A stretch of 64,000 nt of DNA from Diaminobutyricimonas sp. LJ205 (GCF_009755725.1 NZ_CP046619.1:1736001-1800000), one strand, 5' to 3'; positions 44,953 through 54,387 are shown, counted from the first letter of the stretch. Program-made: numbers and translations. Notes: generated from the letters alone by a model not told the origin.

Positions 44953-44958
44953 AGAATA
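44953..44958 (-). promoter_or_regulatory. -10 box of the T-box/ileS transcript
   Basis: TATTCT on the minus strand, about seven bases before the predicted leader start. No clear -35. It lies 25 bases past the stop of the upstream ABC gene. Confidence 0.5.
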
Positions 44959-44983
44959 CCGTGAATCGCCTGAGGACTCGTCG

Positions 44984-46549
44984 TCAGCGCACCAGGGCGG
45001 GCATCGCCGACAGCAGGCGAATGGTGAATGGATGCTGCGGCGACTCCAGGACCGACGCCGCATCCCCCTGCTCGACGACGACGCCGTCCTTCAGGACCAG
45101 GATGTCGTCGGCGAGCTGACGGATCACGCCCAGGTCGTGGGAGATGAACACCATCGACAGCCCCAGCCGCTGCTGCAGGTCGCCGAGCAGGTCGAGCACC
45201 TGCCGCTGCACCGACACGTCGAGGGCGGACACCGGCTCGTCGCAGACGAGGATCTCCGGCCGCCGGGCCAGGGCCCGCGCGATCGCGACTCGCTGCCGTT
45301 GACCTCCGGAGAGTTGATGCGGTCGGCGGCGACGGAACTCTTCGGACAGCCCGACCTGACCGAGCAGCTCGACAATGCGGGCCGGTCGCTCGGCGCGCGG
45401 GGTGTCGGTGAGGCTGAGCGCCTCGGTGATGATCCGCTGCACGCTGTGCCGCGGATCCAGTGCACCGAACGGGTCCTGATCGATCAGCTGGATGCGGGCG
45501 CGGCTGCGTCGCCGGCGGGACTCGGACAGCTCCGACCACGGTTTCCCGCCGAGGGTGACCGTGCCGGCATCCGGCCGTTCCAGGGCCAGCAGCAGGCTGG
45601 CGAGCGTGCTCTTGCCGGAGCCGGACTCGCCGACGACACCGAGCGTGGTTCCGGCGCGCAGGTCGAGCGAGACCCCGTCGAGCGCACGGAATGGGGTGTG
45701 ATCGGGGCGTCGGTAGGCCTTGACGAGGTCCCGGGCACTGAGCACGACCTCACCGGGGTCGGAGGCGCCATTCCCGCTGCCTTGCTTGGCTCCCGGGACG
45801 GCATCGATCAACATGCGCGTGTACGGGTGCTGCGGCGAGGACAGCAGGGATGCGGCATCCGCGGTCTCGACGATCTCGCCGTCCTTCATCACGGCGATGC
45901 GGTCGGCGAGTCGGGCCACCAGGCCGAGGTCGTGACTGACCAGCAGAAGGCCGAGTCCCTGCCGCTTGAGGGTGGCGAGCAGGTCGATGATCTGCACCTG
46001 CACGGTCGCGTCGAGCGCGGTGGTGGGTTCATCGGCGATCAGCAGGGCCGGTCCAGCGGCCAGCGCCGAGGCGATCAGCGCCCGCTGGCGCAATCCCCCG
46101 GAGAGTTCATGGGGGAACTGCCTGGCGCGCTGCGCAGGCTCGGGCACCGCGACATCCGCCAGCAGGGAGAGCACCCGCTGACCGATGTCGCTTGGCTCCC
46201 GGTCGTGTACCTCGATAGCCTCGGCGACCTCGCGCCCCACGCGGCGCAGCGGGTCGAGCGAGACCAGCGCGTCCTGGCTGACCAGTCCGATGTGGCGGCC
46301 ACGGATGCCTCGCCAGTCGTCCTCGCGGAACCGGGAAGCGTCGCGACCTGCCACGACGAGCGAATCGGCTCGCGCGGTGCCGCCATCGGGGGTGAGCCCC
46401 AGCAGGGCGAGTGCGGTTTGCGTCTTGCCGGAGCCGGACTCACCGACCAGGGCGAGGCACTCCCCCGGGGCGATCTCGAAGGAAACGCCGTGCACAACCT
46501 CGGTGGCACCGAACCAGACCCTCAGATTGTCGACGGACACGAAGCTCAT
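44984..46549 (-). CDS. Peptide/nickel-type ABC transporter, two ATPase domains in one chain (DppD-DppF fusion)
   Basis: 521 aa. Two complete ABC domains: the first with GESGSGKTQTALALLG, LSGGLRQRALIASALAAGPALLIADEPTTALD in pieces and LLVSHDLGLVARLAD; the second with GESGSGKSTLASLLLAL, LSGGQRQRVAIARALA, CDEPVSALDVS and VFISHDLGVIRQLAD. Such fusions power Opp/Dpp importers. It is the last gene of SBP-permease-permease-ATPase; the start overlaps the permease stop (ATGA). The substrate is unknown (peptide, nickel or other). Confidence 0.9.
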   Translation of the reverse strand: MSFVSVDNLRVWFGATEVVHGVSFEIAPGECLALVGESGSGKTQTALALLGLTPDGGTARADSLVVAGRDASRFREDDWRGIRGRHIGLVSQDALVSLDPLRRVGREVAEAIEVHDREPSDIGQRVLSLLADVAVPEPAQRARQFPHELSGGLRQRALIASALAAGPALLIADEPTTALDATVQVQIIDLLATLKRQGLGLLLVSHDLGLVARLADRIAVMKDGEIVETADAASLLSSPQHPYTRMLIDAVPGAKQGSGNGASDPGEVVLSARDLVKAYRRPDHTPFRALDGVSLDLRAGTTLGVVGESGSGKSTLASLLLALERPDAGTVTLGGKPWSELSESRRRRSRARIQLIDQDPFGALDPRHSVQRIITEALSLTDTPRAERPARIVELLGQVGLSEEFRRRRPHQLSGGQRQRVAIARALARRPEILVCDEPVSALDVSVQRQVLDLLGDLQQRLGLSMVFISHDLGVIRQLADDILVLKDGVVVEQGDAASVLESPQHPFTIRLLSAMPALVR

Positions 46550-47382
46550 GCGCGTCCCCTTTGCCTGAGATAGCGGCCGAGAGTGCTGGTCGCGATGACC
46601 GTGACGGTGATCGCGAGACCGGGGAACACGGCGATCCACCACGCGGTGGAGAGGAAGTTGCGACCCTCGGACAGGATCAGGCCCCACTCCGGGGTCGGCG
46701 GGTTCGGGCCCATGCCGAGGAAGCTGAGGCCGGCGGCCGAGACGATCGCGGTGCCGACGCCGATGGTGGCCATCACCAGCAGCGGTCCGAGCATGTTCGG
46801 GACCACGTGGTCGAGGGTGGAGCGCCAGCGGGGCACGCCGAGCGCGGTCGCGGCGCGCACGTAACCGGACCTGCGGATGACGATGGTCTGCGACCGGGCG
46901 ATCCGGGCGTAGGCGGGCAAAGCTGCCAGGGAGACCGCGACCAGCAGGCTGACCTCACCGGGACCGACCACCGCGATGACGATGAGCGCGAGCAGGAACT
47001 CGGGGAACGCCATCACGATCTCGATGATTCGCGACAGCACGGTGTCGACGCCGCGCGGTGAGATCCCGGACAGCACGCCGACCACGATGCCCGCGAGCAG
47101 TGCGAGAACGGTGGCGCCGAAGCCGACCACCAGTGAGTACCGCGCGCCGTGGACGACCCGGGCGAAGACATCCCGGCCCGCCTGGTCGGTGCCGAATGGA
47201 TGCCCGGCACTGGGGGGCTCGAGCGAGTTCGCCACATCCGTCTTCAGCGGGTCCAGCGCGGTGAACAGAGTCGGCCAGAGGGCGGCCGCGAGGATCACGA
47301 CGAGCACCACGGTCGCGGCGATCACCCCGGCGGGTGCGGCTTTCCAGCGAGCCGCCTGCGGGTTGGAAACGATTGTGGTCAT
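46546..47382 (-). CDS. ABC transporter permease, DppC/OppC-like
   Basis: 278 aa with about six membrane helices. HPFGTDQAGRDVFARVVHGARYSL is the OppC motif and AATALGVPRWRSTLDHVVPNMLGPLL the EAA loop that docks to the ATPase. FLGMGPNPPTPEWGLILSEGR is conserved in DppC. Start and stop overlap the neighbours by four bases each. Confidence 0.9.
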   Translation of the reverse strand: MTTIVSNPQAARWKAAPAGVIAATVVLVVILAAALWPTLFTALDPLKTDVANSLEPPSAGHPFGTDQAGRDVFARVVHGARYSLVVGFGATVLALLAGIVVGVLSGISPRGVDTVLSRIIEIVMAFPEFLLALIVIAVVGPGEVSLLVAVSLAALPAYARIARSQTIVIRRSGYVRAATALGVPRWRSTLDHVVPNMLGPLLVMATIGVGTAIVSAAGLSFLGMGPNPPTPEWGLILSEGRNFLSTAWWIAVFPGLAITVTVIATSTLGRYLRQRGRA

Positions 47383-48311
47383 ACGGGCACCGTCAACAGG
47401 CGCGGGTCGAGCCGCTCATGCAGCAGGTCGACGATGAGGTTGGTCACCGCGAACACGATCGCGGCGAGCACGATGATGCCGAGGACGACCGGGATGTCGC
47501 GACCGAGGATCGCGCGGACCGCGACGCCGCCGAGCCCAGGCCTTGCGAACACCGTCTCGACCAGGACGGCGCCGCCGAGCAGGGTTCCGATCAGGTATCC
47601 GGTGAGGGTGATGGTGTCGCCGGCGGCATGTCGAAGGGTGTGACGTCGCACCAGACGGCCGTGGCCGACGCCGCGGGCTCGGGCGGTGGTGGCGAATGGC
47701 TGCTCCGCGGCTGCGTCGAGCCCCTGCCGCAGCACCTGGCTGATGATGCCCGCGACGGGCAGGGCGAGGGTGAGTGCAGGGAGGATCAGCGAGGCGATGC
47801 CCTCGCTCGCCGCGACCGGGAACCAGCCCAGTCCGAAGCCGAACACGGCCAGCAGCACCAGCCCGATCCAGAATGTCGGCGAGGAGACCACCACCAACTC
47901 GACGAGCGAGACCAGCGACTTCGAACGCCGACCGCGGGCGACGAAGGCGGCGATCGTGGCGAGGAAGAGCACGAACAGCAGGGCAAGCCCGGTGAGTTGC
48001 AGGGTCGGCAGCGCCTGTCGGCCGATGACCTCGGCGACCGGCTGGCGGAGCTGGTACGACTCGAGTTGTCCGGTGACCAGCTGGCCGAGGTAGGCGAAGT
48101 ACTGCACGATCACCGGCTGGTCGAGCCCCCAGTCGGCGCGGATCTGGTCGCGCACGCTCTCGGCGACGCGCGCGTTGATGCCGAGCATGACATCGACCGG
48201 GTCACCGGGAATCAGGCGCAGGGCGATGAAACCCGCGGTGGCGGCTCCCCAGATGACGAGCAGCATGCCGCCCAGCCGGCCGAGGAGCCGCACCGCGAGT
48301 CGCTGGGTCAT
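47379..48311 (-). CDS. ABC transporter permease, DppB/OppB-like
   Basis: 310 aa with six predicted helices. LRLIPGDPVDVMLG and DQIRADWGLDQPVIVQYFAYL are the OppB periplasmic motifs, and ATTARARGVGHGRLVRRHTLRHA the EAA loop. First permease of the operon, overlapping the binding-protein stop (ATGA). Confidence 0.9.
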   Translation of the reverse strand: MTQRLAVRLLGRLGGMLLVIWGAATAGFIALRLIPGDPVDVMLGINARVAESVRDQIRADWGLDQPVIVQYFAYLGQLVTGQLESYQLRQPVAEVIGRQALPTLQLTGLALLFVLFLATIAAFVARGRRSKSLVSLVELVVVSSPTFWIGLVLLAVFGFGLGWFPVAASEGIASLILPALTLALPVAGIISQVLRQGLDAAAEQPFATTARARGVGHGRLVRRHTLRHAAGDTITLTGYLIGTLLGGAVLVETVFARPGLGGVAVRAILGRDIPVVLGIIVLAAIVFAVTNLIVDLLHERLDPRLLTVPV

Positions 48312-49945
48312 CCCTCGACGGTAGCGCCGTAGAACGAGGCGCGGCCGTACAGGTCGAAGGTGAGTCCGCTGACCTTCTCGTTCGCTGCGGTGATCTCAGA
48401 GGGCACGTAGAGCGGAACGATCAGTACCTGCTCGTTGTTCCACTGCTGGATCTCCTGGTACAGCGCCTCACGCTCGGCAGGGTCGCTGGTCGAGACGGCC
48501 GCATCGAGCTTGGCGTCGAGTTCGGGCTTCGTCACCGTGGAGACGGTCTGGAAGCCGCCGGTGTGCAGGTGGCTTCGCAGCACGTCGGCGTCCGGGCTGG
48601 AGAAGCCCCAGTCGGTGATGTCGAAGGTGCGCGGGCCGTACAACTCGTTGTACTGGGCGGGTTCGAGCGCTTCGCGTACGATCTCGAAGCCGATCTCACG
48701 CAGGTCGGACTGGATGACGTCGCCCAGTGCGGCCTTGTCATCCGGGACCGGGGTCCAGGCAATCCACTGTGCGCTCAGACGCTGGCCGTCCTTGACGCGG
48801 TAGCCCTCGGCGTCTCGCTCGGTCCAGCCGGCTTCGTCGAGCAGCTGGTTCGCCTTCTCCGCATCGAATGGCCAGCTCTCTTCGAGGCTCGCGTCGTACG
48901 AGTTCGGCGTGGTCGGTGCGAGTACGCTCCAGGCCCGGTCGAACTGGCCGCCGTAGATGTTCTCGATGGCGGCATCCAGGTCGAAGCCGATCCGGAACGC
49001 TTCGCGCACCTTCTGGTCGGCGAACACGCCGTTGGCCTCGTTGATGTACAGCGAGTACGGGATGCCGGGCAGTTCGACCGAGGTGGTCTCGAAGCCGTCG
49101 CCGATCTGGCCGGCCATGGTGGGGGTGACATCCGCGATCACGTCGACCTCGCCGCTGGTGAGGGCACCGGCGCGGGTGGACTGCTCGGGCAGGATCCGGA
49201 TCACGAGGCGGTCGGATGCCGCTTTCCCCTGGTGCTCGGAACCCTCCGGTGCCCAGTTGTAGTCGGGGTTCGCCTCGAACACGAGCTCCTGCGCGGGGGT
49301 GAACTCGGTGAGGATGAACGGTCCGGTGCCGACGGTGACGTCGGGGCCGCCGGCGCGCAGCTCGTCCTGTGCCTCATCGAGGACCTTCGGCGAGTAGAAG
49401 CCGAGCTGAGGCAGGCTGACGCCCTGCAGGAACGGTGCGTACGGCTGGCTGAAATTGACCCGCACGGTGAACTCGTCGACGACCTCGGTGTCGACGTAGT
49501 AGCCGCCTTCCTTGGCGTAGCCGATCAGGCTCGCGGCCTGGGCGGAAGCGGTCTCATCGGCGACGACGTGGTCGAAGTTCGCCTTGACCGCTTCGGCGTT
49601 GAACGGTTCGCCGTCGTGGAAGGTGACGTCCTCGCGCAGGGTGAATGTGTACTGCAGGCCGTCGTCGGAGATTTCCCAGCTCTCGGCGAGCCATGGTGCG
49701 AAGCTGCCGTCGGGGTTCTGGGCGACGAGTGAGTCGAAGGTGTTGCGCAGCACGAGGGAGGAGACATCCAACTGGGTGGAGTGGATGTCCATGTGTCCGT
49801 CGGAGAGGTTCGCCCCCTCGATGCCGAAGGTGATTGTCGACTCGTCGCTGGCGCCGGTGGTTGCGCAGCCGGCGAGAAGGAGGGATGCCGTGGCGACTGC
49901 GGCGAGGATGCCGACGCGGGCTGGGCGGGAACGGAGAATGGGCAT
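48308..49945 (-). CDS. Family 5 extracellular solute-binding lipoprotein
   Basis: 545 aa. Signal peptide with lipobox LLLAGC (Cys about residue 27), then the SBP_bac_5 fold: WEISDDGLQYTFTLREDVTFHDG, VGTGPFILTEF, FRIGFDLDAAIENIYGGQ and QWNNEQVLIVPLYVP are characteristic of Dpp/Opp/Nik binding proteins. It captures the substrate outside the membrane. First gene of the importer operon, divergent from a TetR gene 91 bp away. Confidence 0.92.
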   Translation of the reverse strand: MPILRSRPARVGILAAVATASLLLAGCATTGASDESTITFGIEGANLSDGHMDIHSTQLDVSSLVLRNTFDSLVAQNPDGSFAPWLAESWEISDDGLQYTFTLREDVTFHDGEPFNAEAVKANFDHVVADETASAQAASLIGYAKEGGYYVDTEVVDEFTVRVNFSQPYAPFLQGVSLPQLGFYSPKVLDEAQDELRAGGPDVTVGTGPFILTEFTPAQELVFEANPDYNWAPEGSEHQGKAASDRLVIRILPEQSTRAGALTSGEVDVIADVTPTMAGQIGDGFETTSVELPGIPYSLYINEANGVFADQKVREAFRIGFDLDAAIENIYGGQFDRAWSVLAPTTPNSYDASLEESWPFDAEKANQLLDEAGWTERDAEGYRVKDGQRLSAQWIAWTPVPDDKAALGDVIQSDLREIGFEIVREALEPAQYNELYGPRTFDITDWGFSSPDADVLRSHLHTGGFQTVSTVTKPELDAKLDAAVSTSDPAEREALYQEIQQWNNEQVLIVPLYVPSEITAANEKVSGLTFDLYGRASFYGATVEG

Positions 49946-49985
49946 GCCGGGGTTCTCTCTGTGCTGTGTGGGAGGGAGTCAGATC

Positions 49986-49991
49986 ATCCTA
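49986..49991 (-). promoter_or_regulatory. Possible -10 box of the peptide-type importer operon
   Basis: TAGGAT on the minus strand within the 90-bp divergent gap (49946-50035). TTGTAC 15 bases upstream is a weak -35 candidate. The TetR operator could not be identified with confidence. Confidence 0.35.
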
Positions 49992-50035
49992 GCTTTATTG
50001 GACTCGGTACAAATAATCTGGACGGGTGGAGCAGC

Positions 50036-50641
50036 GTGACTGATACGTCGCCGCAGCGGGGGCGTCCCCGGGCGGTCTCGCGTGCGATGCTGCAGGAGGC
50101 CGCGTTCGAGCTGTTCCTGGAACTCGGATACGACGGCACCACGGTCGGTGAGATCACCCAGCGAGCGGGGGTCAGCCGGGGCACGTTCTTCAACAACTTC
50201 GCCTCGAAGAGTGACGTGTTCTGGGTCGATCTCGATGAGAGCATCGATGCCCTGGCCGATGCTCTTGGGCAGGTGCCGGCCTCGGCCGGCCAGAATGCGT
50301 TGCGTCTGGTCGCGAGCACGCTGGTGCACCTGGCGGGTAGTTATGGAGCGTCGCGGGTTCCGTGGGCTTTGACGCAGAGCGAGTTCATCGGTGCCGATCA
50401 GGAGTTGCAGGCATCCGCGCTCGGCCGGTTCGTCAGGCTGACGACGCTGGTGACAGGGTTCATTCAGCGGCTGCATCCGGATGCCTCGGCCATGGTCGCT
50501 CGGGCTGCGGCGTTTGCGGTGGGCGGGGCGGTGGTGGCGGCAGCGCAGGAGTGGGCCGCCGCGGGCACCGACCGCGGCGAGCTGTCGAGCTATCTGCGGG
50601 TGACGCTTGAGCCCGTGGTCGCCGGGTTCGGTGCGCTGTAA
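50036..50641 (+). CDS. TetR-family regulator, probably of the divergent importer
   Basis: 201 aa from the GTG at 50036 with GGAG four bases upstream; the in-frame ORF continues upstream through the divergent promoter region and is rejected. RAMLQEAAFELFLELGYDGTTVGEITQRAG and VSRGTFFNNFASKSDVFW form the TetR HTH. The C-terminal domain is helical with no recognised ligand. Its divergent position suggests control of the family 5 importer. Confidence 0.85.
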   Translation: MTDTSPQRGRPRAVSRAMLQEAAFELFLELGYDGTTVGEITQRAGVSRGTFFNNFASKSDVFWVDLDESIDALADALGQVPASAGQNALRLVASTLVHLAGSYGASRVPWALTQSEFIGADQELQASALGRFVRLTTLVTGFIQRLHPDASAMVARAAAFAVGGAVVAAAQEWAAAGTDRGELSSYLRVTLEPVVAGFGAL

Positions 50642-50650
50642 GTTGAGGGC

Positions 50651-51010
50651 ATGCAGGCACAGCGAGGCGCCGGACGCCGTGGCAGTGTCAGGTTCCTGGC
50701 TGCGATTGCCGTCGCGTCGGTCGCGTCGGTGTCGCTCGCAGGGTGCGGCGCCACGATCGAGCGGCTCCCGGAAGGCTCCCTCGCCACTTGGCAAGTCGGG
50801 GTTGTCCATCCGTCGCCGCCGCCACCGAACGCGTGCGCTGACGACCCTGCGGTCGAATCCTCACTCCAAAGTCTGGATCTGCCGTCGTCCCACTACGGCT
50901 ACTCGCTCATTGCGGACGCAACCGAGAGCGACGCGGAACGAGTCGCCGACTGCATCGCAGCGGGGATCTCGAGCGGCAACATCACGATCGCCCCGCCGGC
51001 TTCGGAATGA
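50651..51010 (+). CDS. Small lipoprotein, function unknown
   Basis: 119 aa. A Sec signal with lipobox SLAGC (Cys about residue 32) is followed by a Pro-rich stretch (PSPPPPN) and a compact domain with two further Cys (ACADD, ADCIAAG) that may form a disulfide outside the cell. GAGGG lies just upstream of the ATG. It follows the TetR gene by nine bases but need not be related. Confidence 0.65.
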   Translation: MQAQRGAGRRGSVRFLAAIAVASVASVSLAGCGATIERLPEGSLATWQVGVVHPSPPPPNACADDPAVESSLQSLDLPSSHYGYSLIADATESDAERVADCIAAGISSGNITIAPPASE

Positions 51011-51056
51011 CGCCGGGACGCGGAGCCTGCAGAGGTGGTCGGGTACGGATTCCTGT

Positions 51057-52535
51057 TCAGCTCCGTTTGCGAGCGCTGATGCGGGTGCGGGCTTTGCTCA
51101 CGGGTTTCCACCTGCCGGTCCGGTCAAGCCAGGGTGGCGCTTTCAGGTGCGGTGCGCCGCGGATCATCTGGATCTGCCAGCCGGACGAATCGATGGTGCG
51201 GTGGTGGAACCAGCACAACAGGACTCCGTTGTCGGTGTGAGTTTCTCCATCGCGGGAGGCTTCCTGCACATGATGGATCTCGCACCAGCCAGCCGGAATG
51301 TTGCAGTCATCGATCAGGCAGCCGCCGTCGCGGAGGCTGATCGCCTTGCGTTGGGCGGGAGTAAAGGACCGTTGCGGGGAGCCGAGGGCAATGATCCGGC
51401 CGAAGGAGTCGAAGCTGACCGGTTGAATGCCGCCAGTGCAGGCGAATTGGTTCACCGCGGCCATCGAGATCGGGTCGGTCAGCCCGTCGATCCAGCCGGC
51501 ACCCCGGCCGCTCGTGAGGTCTTCGGCGGTGACGCTGACCAGCACTGTCGGAGCAGCGCCGCCGAGGGTGGGAGTATTCCCGGATCTTGCCCAGCTATCG
51601 ATCATCGTCGCGAAGACGTCGTGACGTTGTTGATCAGTGCTTCGGGTGTCCCCTGACGCCTCAGCCTGCAGGCGTTCGGCGTCGGTGAGGAAGACGCCGG
51701 TGGTCTTCGGGGCCAGGTAGGCATCGAACAGGCGGTCAAGCTTCGCAGCGATCTCCGGCAGCAACGCATAGGTGCCGTGCACGAGGCCGTCGCGGAGCCG
51801 TCCGCGGGAAAACAGCCGGTTTCGCATGGCACGTTCCTCGGACGGTTGCAATCCGTCCGGGTCGAGCACCGCCCGCCAGATCGCGGCCTGGATCGCTAAC
51901 TCATCCGCCGGACACGGATACGAGGGTGCGCCGGACACGGGAAGCTCTTCCGTCACGCCGTCAGGGCCGACGTCGGGGCCGTCGTCACCGGCGGCGACGC
52001 CGTCACCGGCGGTGCAGTCTGAGGGAGGCATCCCTGTGGCCGCGGCGACCAGCTCGGTCTCGGCCGCGGCCAACTCCACGGGGTGCGCGGCACTGAATGC
52101 CGGTTGCAGGCCTTTCACGATCGCGGTTGCGGCATCGATGCCAATGCGGCCCGTCGTGATAGCGTCGGCGACTTTCGGGAACCGTGCCGGCAACACCTCG
52201 CCGGTCAGCGCGGTTGCCGGTTGCAGGTCCTTGCCGAGCTTCAGACGCTGGTGCGCCGTCAGTGCACTGATCAGGGTCACCCTTTGCAGCAGCTCGACGG
52301 GGTTCCGGCAGCCCTTCCGCACGGCCAGGCCCTCTGAGCCGAGCTCGCGGCGGGACCGGTCGCCAACCTCCGCCGCAGTGACGACCCGCAACCCGTCCAC
52401 CGCCCGCCCGAGCCGTTCGACGGCGGCGGTCAGTGCCAGCAGGTCGTCGTCGACGAGCCCAGCGATCGCGGCTTTGGGCACGATCCCGGCAGCTTCGACG
52501 GCCATTCGGTCGAACTGGACTGCGAGGTTTTGCAT
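51057..52535 (-). CDS. DUF222 and HNH-endonuclease domain protein
   Basis: 492 aa. The N-terminal ~400 residues are the DUF222 domain, and the C-terminus has CLIDDCNIPAGWCEIHHVQ followed by TDNGVLLCWFHHRTID, an HNH nuclease motif with Cys pairs. Such proteins are multi-copy in actinomycetes (the 13E12 family) and often vary between strains; their function is undetermined. No recombinase or repeat ends were seen here. ATG at 52535. Confidence 0.85.
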   Translation of the reverse strand: MQNLAVQFDRMAVEAAGIVPKAAIAGLVDDDLLALTAAVERLGRAVDGLRVVTAAEVGDRSRRELGSEGLAVRKGCRNPVELLQRVTLISALTAHQRLKLGKDLQPATALTGEVLPARFPKVADAITTGRIGIDAATAIVKGLQPAFSAAHPVELAAAETELVAAATGMPPSDCTAGDGVAAGDDGPDVGPDGVTEELPVSGAPSYPCPADELAIQAAIWRAVLDPDGLQPSEERAMRNRLFSRGRLRDGLVHGTYALLPEIAAKLDRLFDAYLAPKTTGVFLTDAERLQAEASGDTRSTDQQRHDVFATMIDSWARSGNTPTLGGAAPTVLVSVTAEDLTSGRGAGWIDGLTDPISMAAVNQFACTGGIQPVSFDSFGRIIALGSPQRSFTPAQRKAISLRDGGCLIDDCNIPAGWCEIHHVQEASRDGETHTDNGVLLCWFHHRTIDSSGWQIQMIRGAPHLKAPPWLDRTGRWKPVSKARTRISARKRS

Positions 52536-52671
52536 GGTCTAATTCTCCCAGAGTAGAACACAAATACGAAGCTGTTTCGCGAATCTTGGGATAAGTCATG
52601 CGGTGCCCCGCCTGTGGAGGAGAGGAGACGATGTGGAGAGCAGAGAGGGAAGGCTCAATCCCACCGCCCAC

Positions 52672-52677
52672 TAGGCT
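52672..52677 (+). promoter_or_regulatory. -10 box (TAGGCT) for leaderless GNAT gene
   Basis: TAGGCT ends seven bases before the ATG at 52685, which decides against the longer ORF from 52598. Confidence 0.45.
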
Positions 52678-52684
52678 CCAAACC

Positions 52685-53296
52685 ATGGTCGCCGCCGCCC
52701 TCCCATTCGAGTTCACGACACCGCTCACCACCGAGCGGCTAACAATCCGACTGCTGACAGAGGCAGACACCGACGCGGTTCACGCTTACCAATCCCGCGA
52801 AGATGTCTGCCGCTACCTTCTCTTCGAACCTCGCACGCGAGACGAGGTGAAGGCTCGCCTGGCCGTCCACGCCACCCACACTCGACTCGAGAAGGACGGC
52901 GACTATCTACAGCTCGCGGTCGAACGCACCAGCGACGGACAGGTCATCGGCGACCTCTACTTCACGATCAAGAGCGTCGAGAACGACTGCGGTGAGATCG
53001 GCTGGAGCTTCCACCCTGACTTCAACGGACAGGGCTACGCGACAGAGGGCGCCCGCCGCATCCTCGACCTCGCCTTCGACACGCTCAATCTGCACCGCGT
53101 GATCGCGGAACTCGACCCGCGCAACGAGCGCTCGATCGCCCTCTGCCGTCGACTCGGGATGCGCGAAGAGGCGCACTTCGTCGAGGACATGTGGTTCAAG
53201 GGTGACTGGGCGGATACCGGTATCTACGGCCTCCTCGCCCGCGAGTTCGAAAGCCACCGCCTAGGCGGGCAACCGACTCCGTCGGTACTGACCTAA
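52685..53296 (+). CDS. GNAT-family N-acetyltransferase (RimJ/RimL-like)
   Basis: 203 aa. TTERLTIRLLTEADTDAV is the RimJ/RimL-type start, GEIGWSFHPDFNGQGYATEGARRIL the acetyl-CoA binding motif A, and NLHRVIAELDPRNERSIALCRRLGM motif B. The target may be a protein N-terminus or a small amine. The stop codon is shared with that of the convergent epimerase-like gene (four-base overlap CTAA). Confidence 0.87.
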   Translation: MVAAALPFEFTTPLTTERLTIRLLTEADTDAVHAYQSREDVCRYLLFEPRTRDEVKARLAVHATHTRLEKDGDYLQLAVERTSDGQVIGDLYFTIKSVENDCGEIGWSFHPDFNGQGYATEGARRILDLAFDTLNLHRVIAELDPRNERSIALCRRLGMREEAHFVEDMWFKGDWADTGIYGLLAREFESHRLGGQPTPSVLT

Positions 53297-54291
53297 CTGG
53301 CCGAACTGACCGAAGCCAGCACCCGCTGCTCCAACTCCGGGTCCAGACCAACCGCCGGCCGATCTTCCCGCTGCGGCGGAGTGCCGCCGATTGACTGCAG
53401 CCAAGCCCAGGTGTCGGCGACCGTCTCTTCGACCGGTCGGCAGTGCAACCCAGCGGCGAGCGCCTTCGTCACATCGCTCTCGTGGAAAGAACCGTGCAAC
53501 TCCCCCGGCGGAAGCCATATCGGCAAATCAGTCCACGGCTCAATCCCAGCGGCAAGGATCACCTCGGGCGGCACCCACCGGAGCACCGCCCTCGAACCCG
53601 TCATCCGCACGGCCGCCTCGAGCAGGCTGCCCATGGTGGCGTGACCGACGGGAGCCACGATGTTGTAGGCACCATGGAGACCGGATGCCCCGGCAGTCAG
53701 GCACCAACTCGCAAGGTCACGCGCATCGATGTACTGGATGCCAAGGCCTGCCGGCCCCGGTGCGAGCACCTCACCGCCGCGGGCGATCCTGTTCAGCCAC
53801 CACGGCAGCCTGCCGACGTTCTCATGAGGTCCGAGAATGACACCCGGTCGCGCAAGCACCGCACGATCACCGAAGGAGGCGACGACGGCGAGTTCGGCAC
53901 CGGCCTTGGCTTCCGGGTACTCGACATCCCCGGCATCCGGTGAGGCCTGAACGACCGCGGCGTCCTCGCCGACTCCCGCGGGAAGCGGGCTGGCATACAC
54001 CGACCGGCTGGACACATACACGTACCGACCCGCCCGGGACGCGAGCAGCGAAGCCGAGTCACGCACAACGGATGGCGCCCATGACCAGGTGTCAACGACG
54101 ACATCCCAGCTGCCATCTTCCAACGCTGCCAGCCCCCTGGGAGCGGTACGGTCCCCGACCAACGCGGTCACCCGGTCGGTTGCCGGCCGAGTCCCCCGGT
54201 TGAACGTGGTCACCGACCAGCCTCTGGCGAGTGCCTCATCCACGACCGCGCGGCCGACGAACTGCGTGCCTCCCAGAACCAACACCCTCAT
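53293..54291 (-). CDS. NAD-dependent epimerase/dehydratase-like protein (atypical SDR)
   Basis: 332 aa. RVLVLGGTQFVGRAVVDEAL is a Rossmann nucleotide-binding start with GGTxFxG, and RYVYVSSRSVYASPLP the Ser/Tyr region; the usual YxxxK appears as YPEAKAGAE. The sequence resembles extended SDRs such as plant CSP41/isoflavone-reductase-like proteins. GGGGAGG precedes the ATG at 54291. The substrate is unknown. Confidence 0.8.
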   Translation of the reverse strand: MRVLVLGGTQFVGRAVVDEALARGWSVTTFNRGTRPATDRVTALVGDRTAPRGLAALEDGSWDVVVDTWSWAPSVVRDSASLLASRAGRYVYVSSRSVYASPLPAGVGEDAAVVQASPDAGDVEYPEAKAGAELAVVASFGDRAVLARPGVILGPHENVGRLPWWLNRIARGGEVLAPGPAGLGIQYIDARDLASWCLTAGASGLHGAYNIVAPVGHATMGSLLEAAVRMTGSRAVLRWVPPEVILAAGIEPWTDLPIWLPPGELHGSFHESDVTKALAAGLHCRPVEETVADTWAWLQSIGGTPPQREDRPAVGLDPELEQRVLASVSSAS

Positions 54292-54387
54292 CGCTGCCTC
54301 CCCGCTGCGGTTCGGTACCATTACAGCAGTCCACACTCAGGCACCTCACCCCAGACTCGGTGCCGCACATATTGAACCGGAGCATCC

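Noticed and set aside
43523-46573. 1016-codon open frame on the plus strand
   Set aside because: Covers antisense of ileS, the T-box and the ABC ATPase gene; no domain motif is visible in it.
51057-52535. DUF222-HNH gene as a group II intron or mobile island
   Set aside because: No intron RNA motifs, terminal repeats, integrase or change in base composition was seen around it.
54292-54387. Possible T-box upstream of valS
   Set aside because: The gap is under 100 bases and has no T-box core, so none is present.
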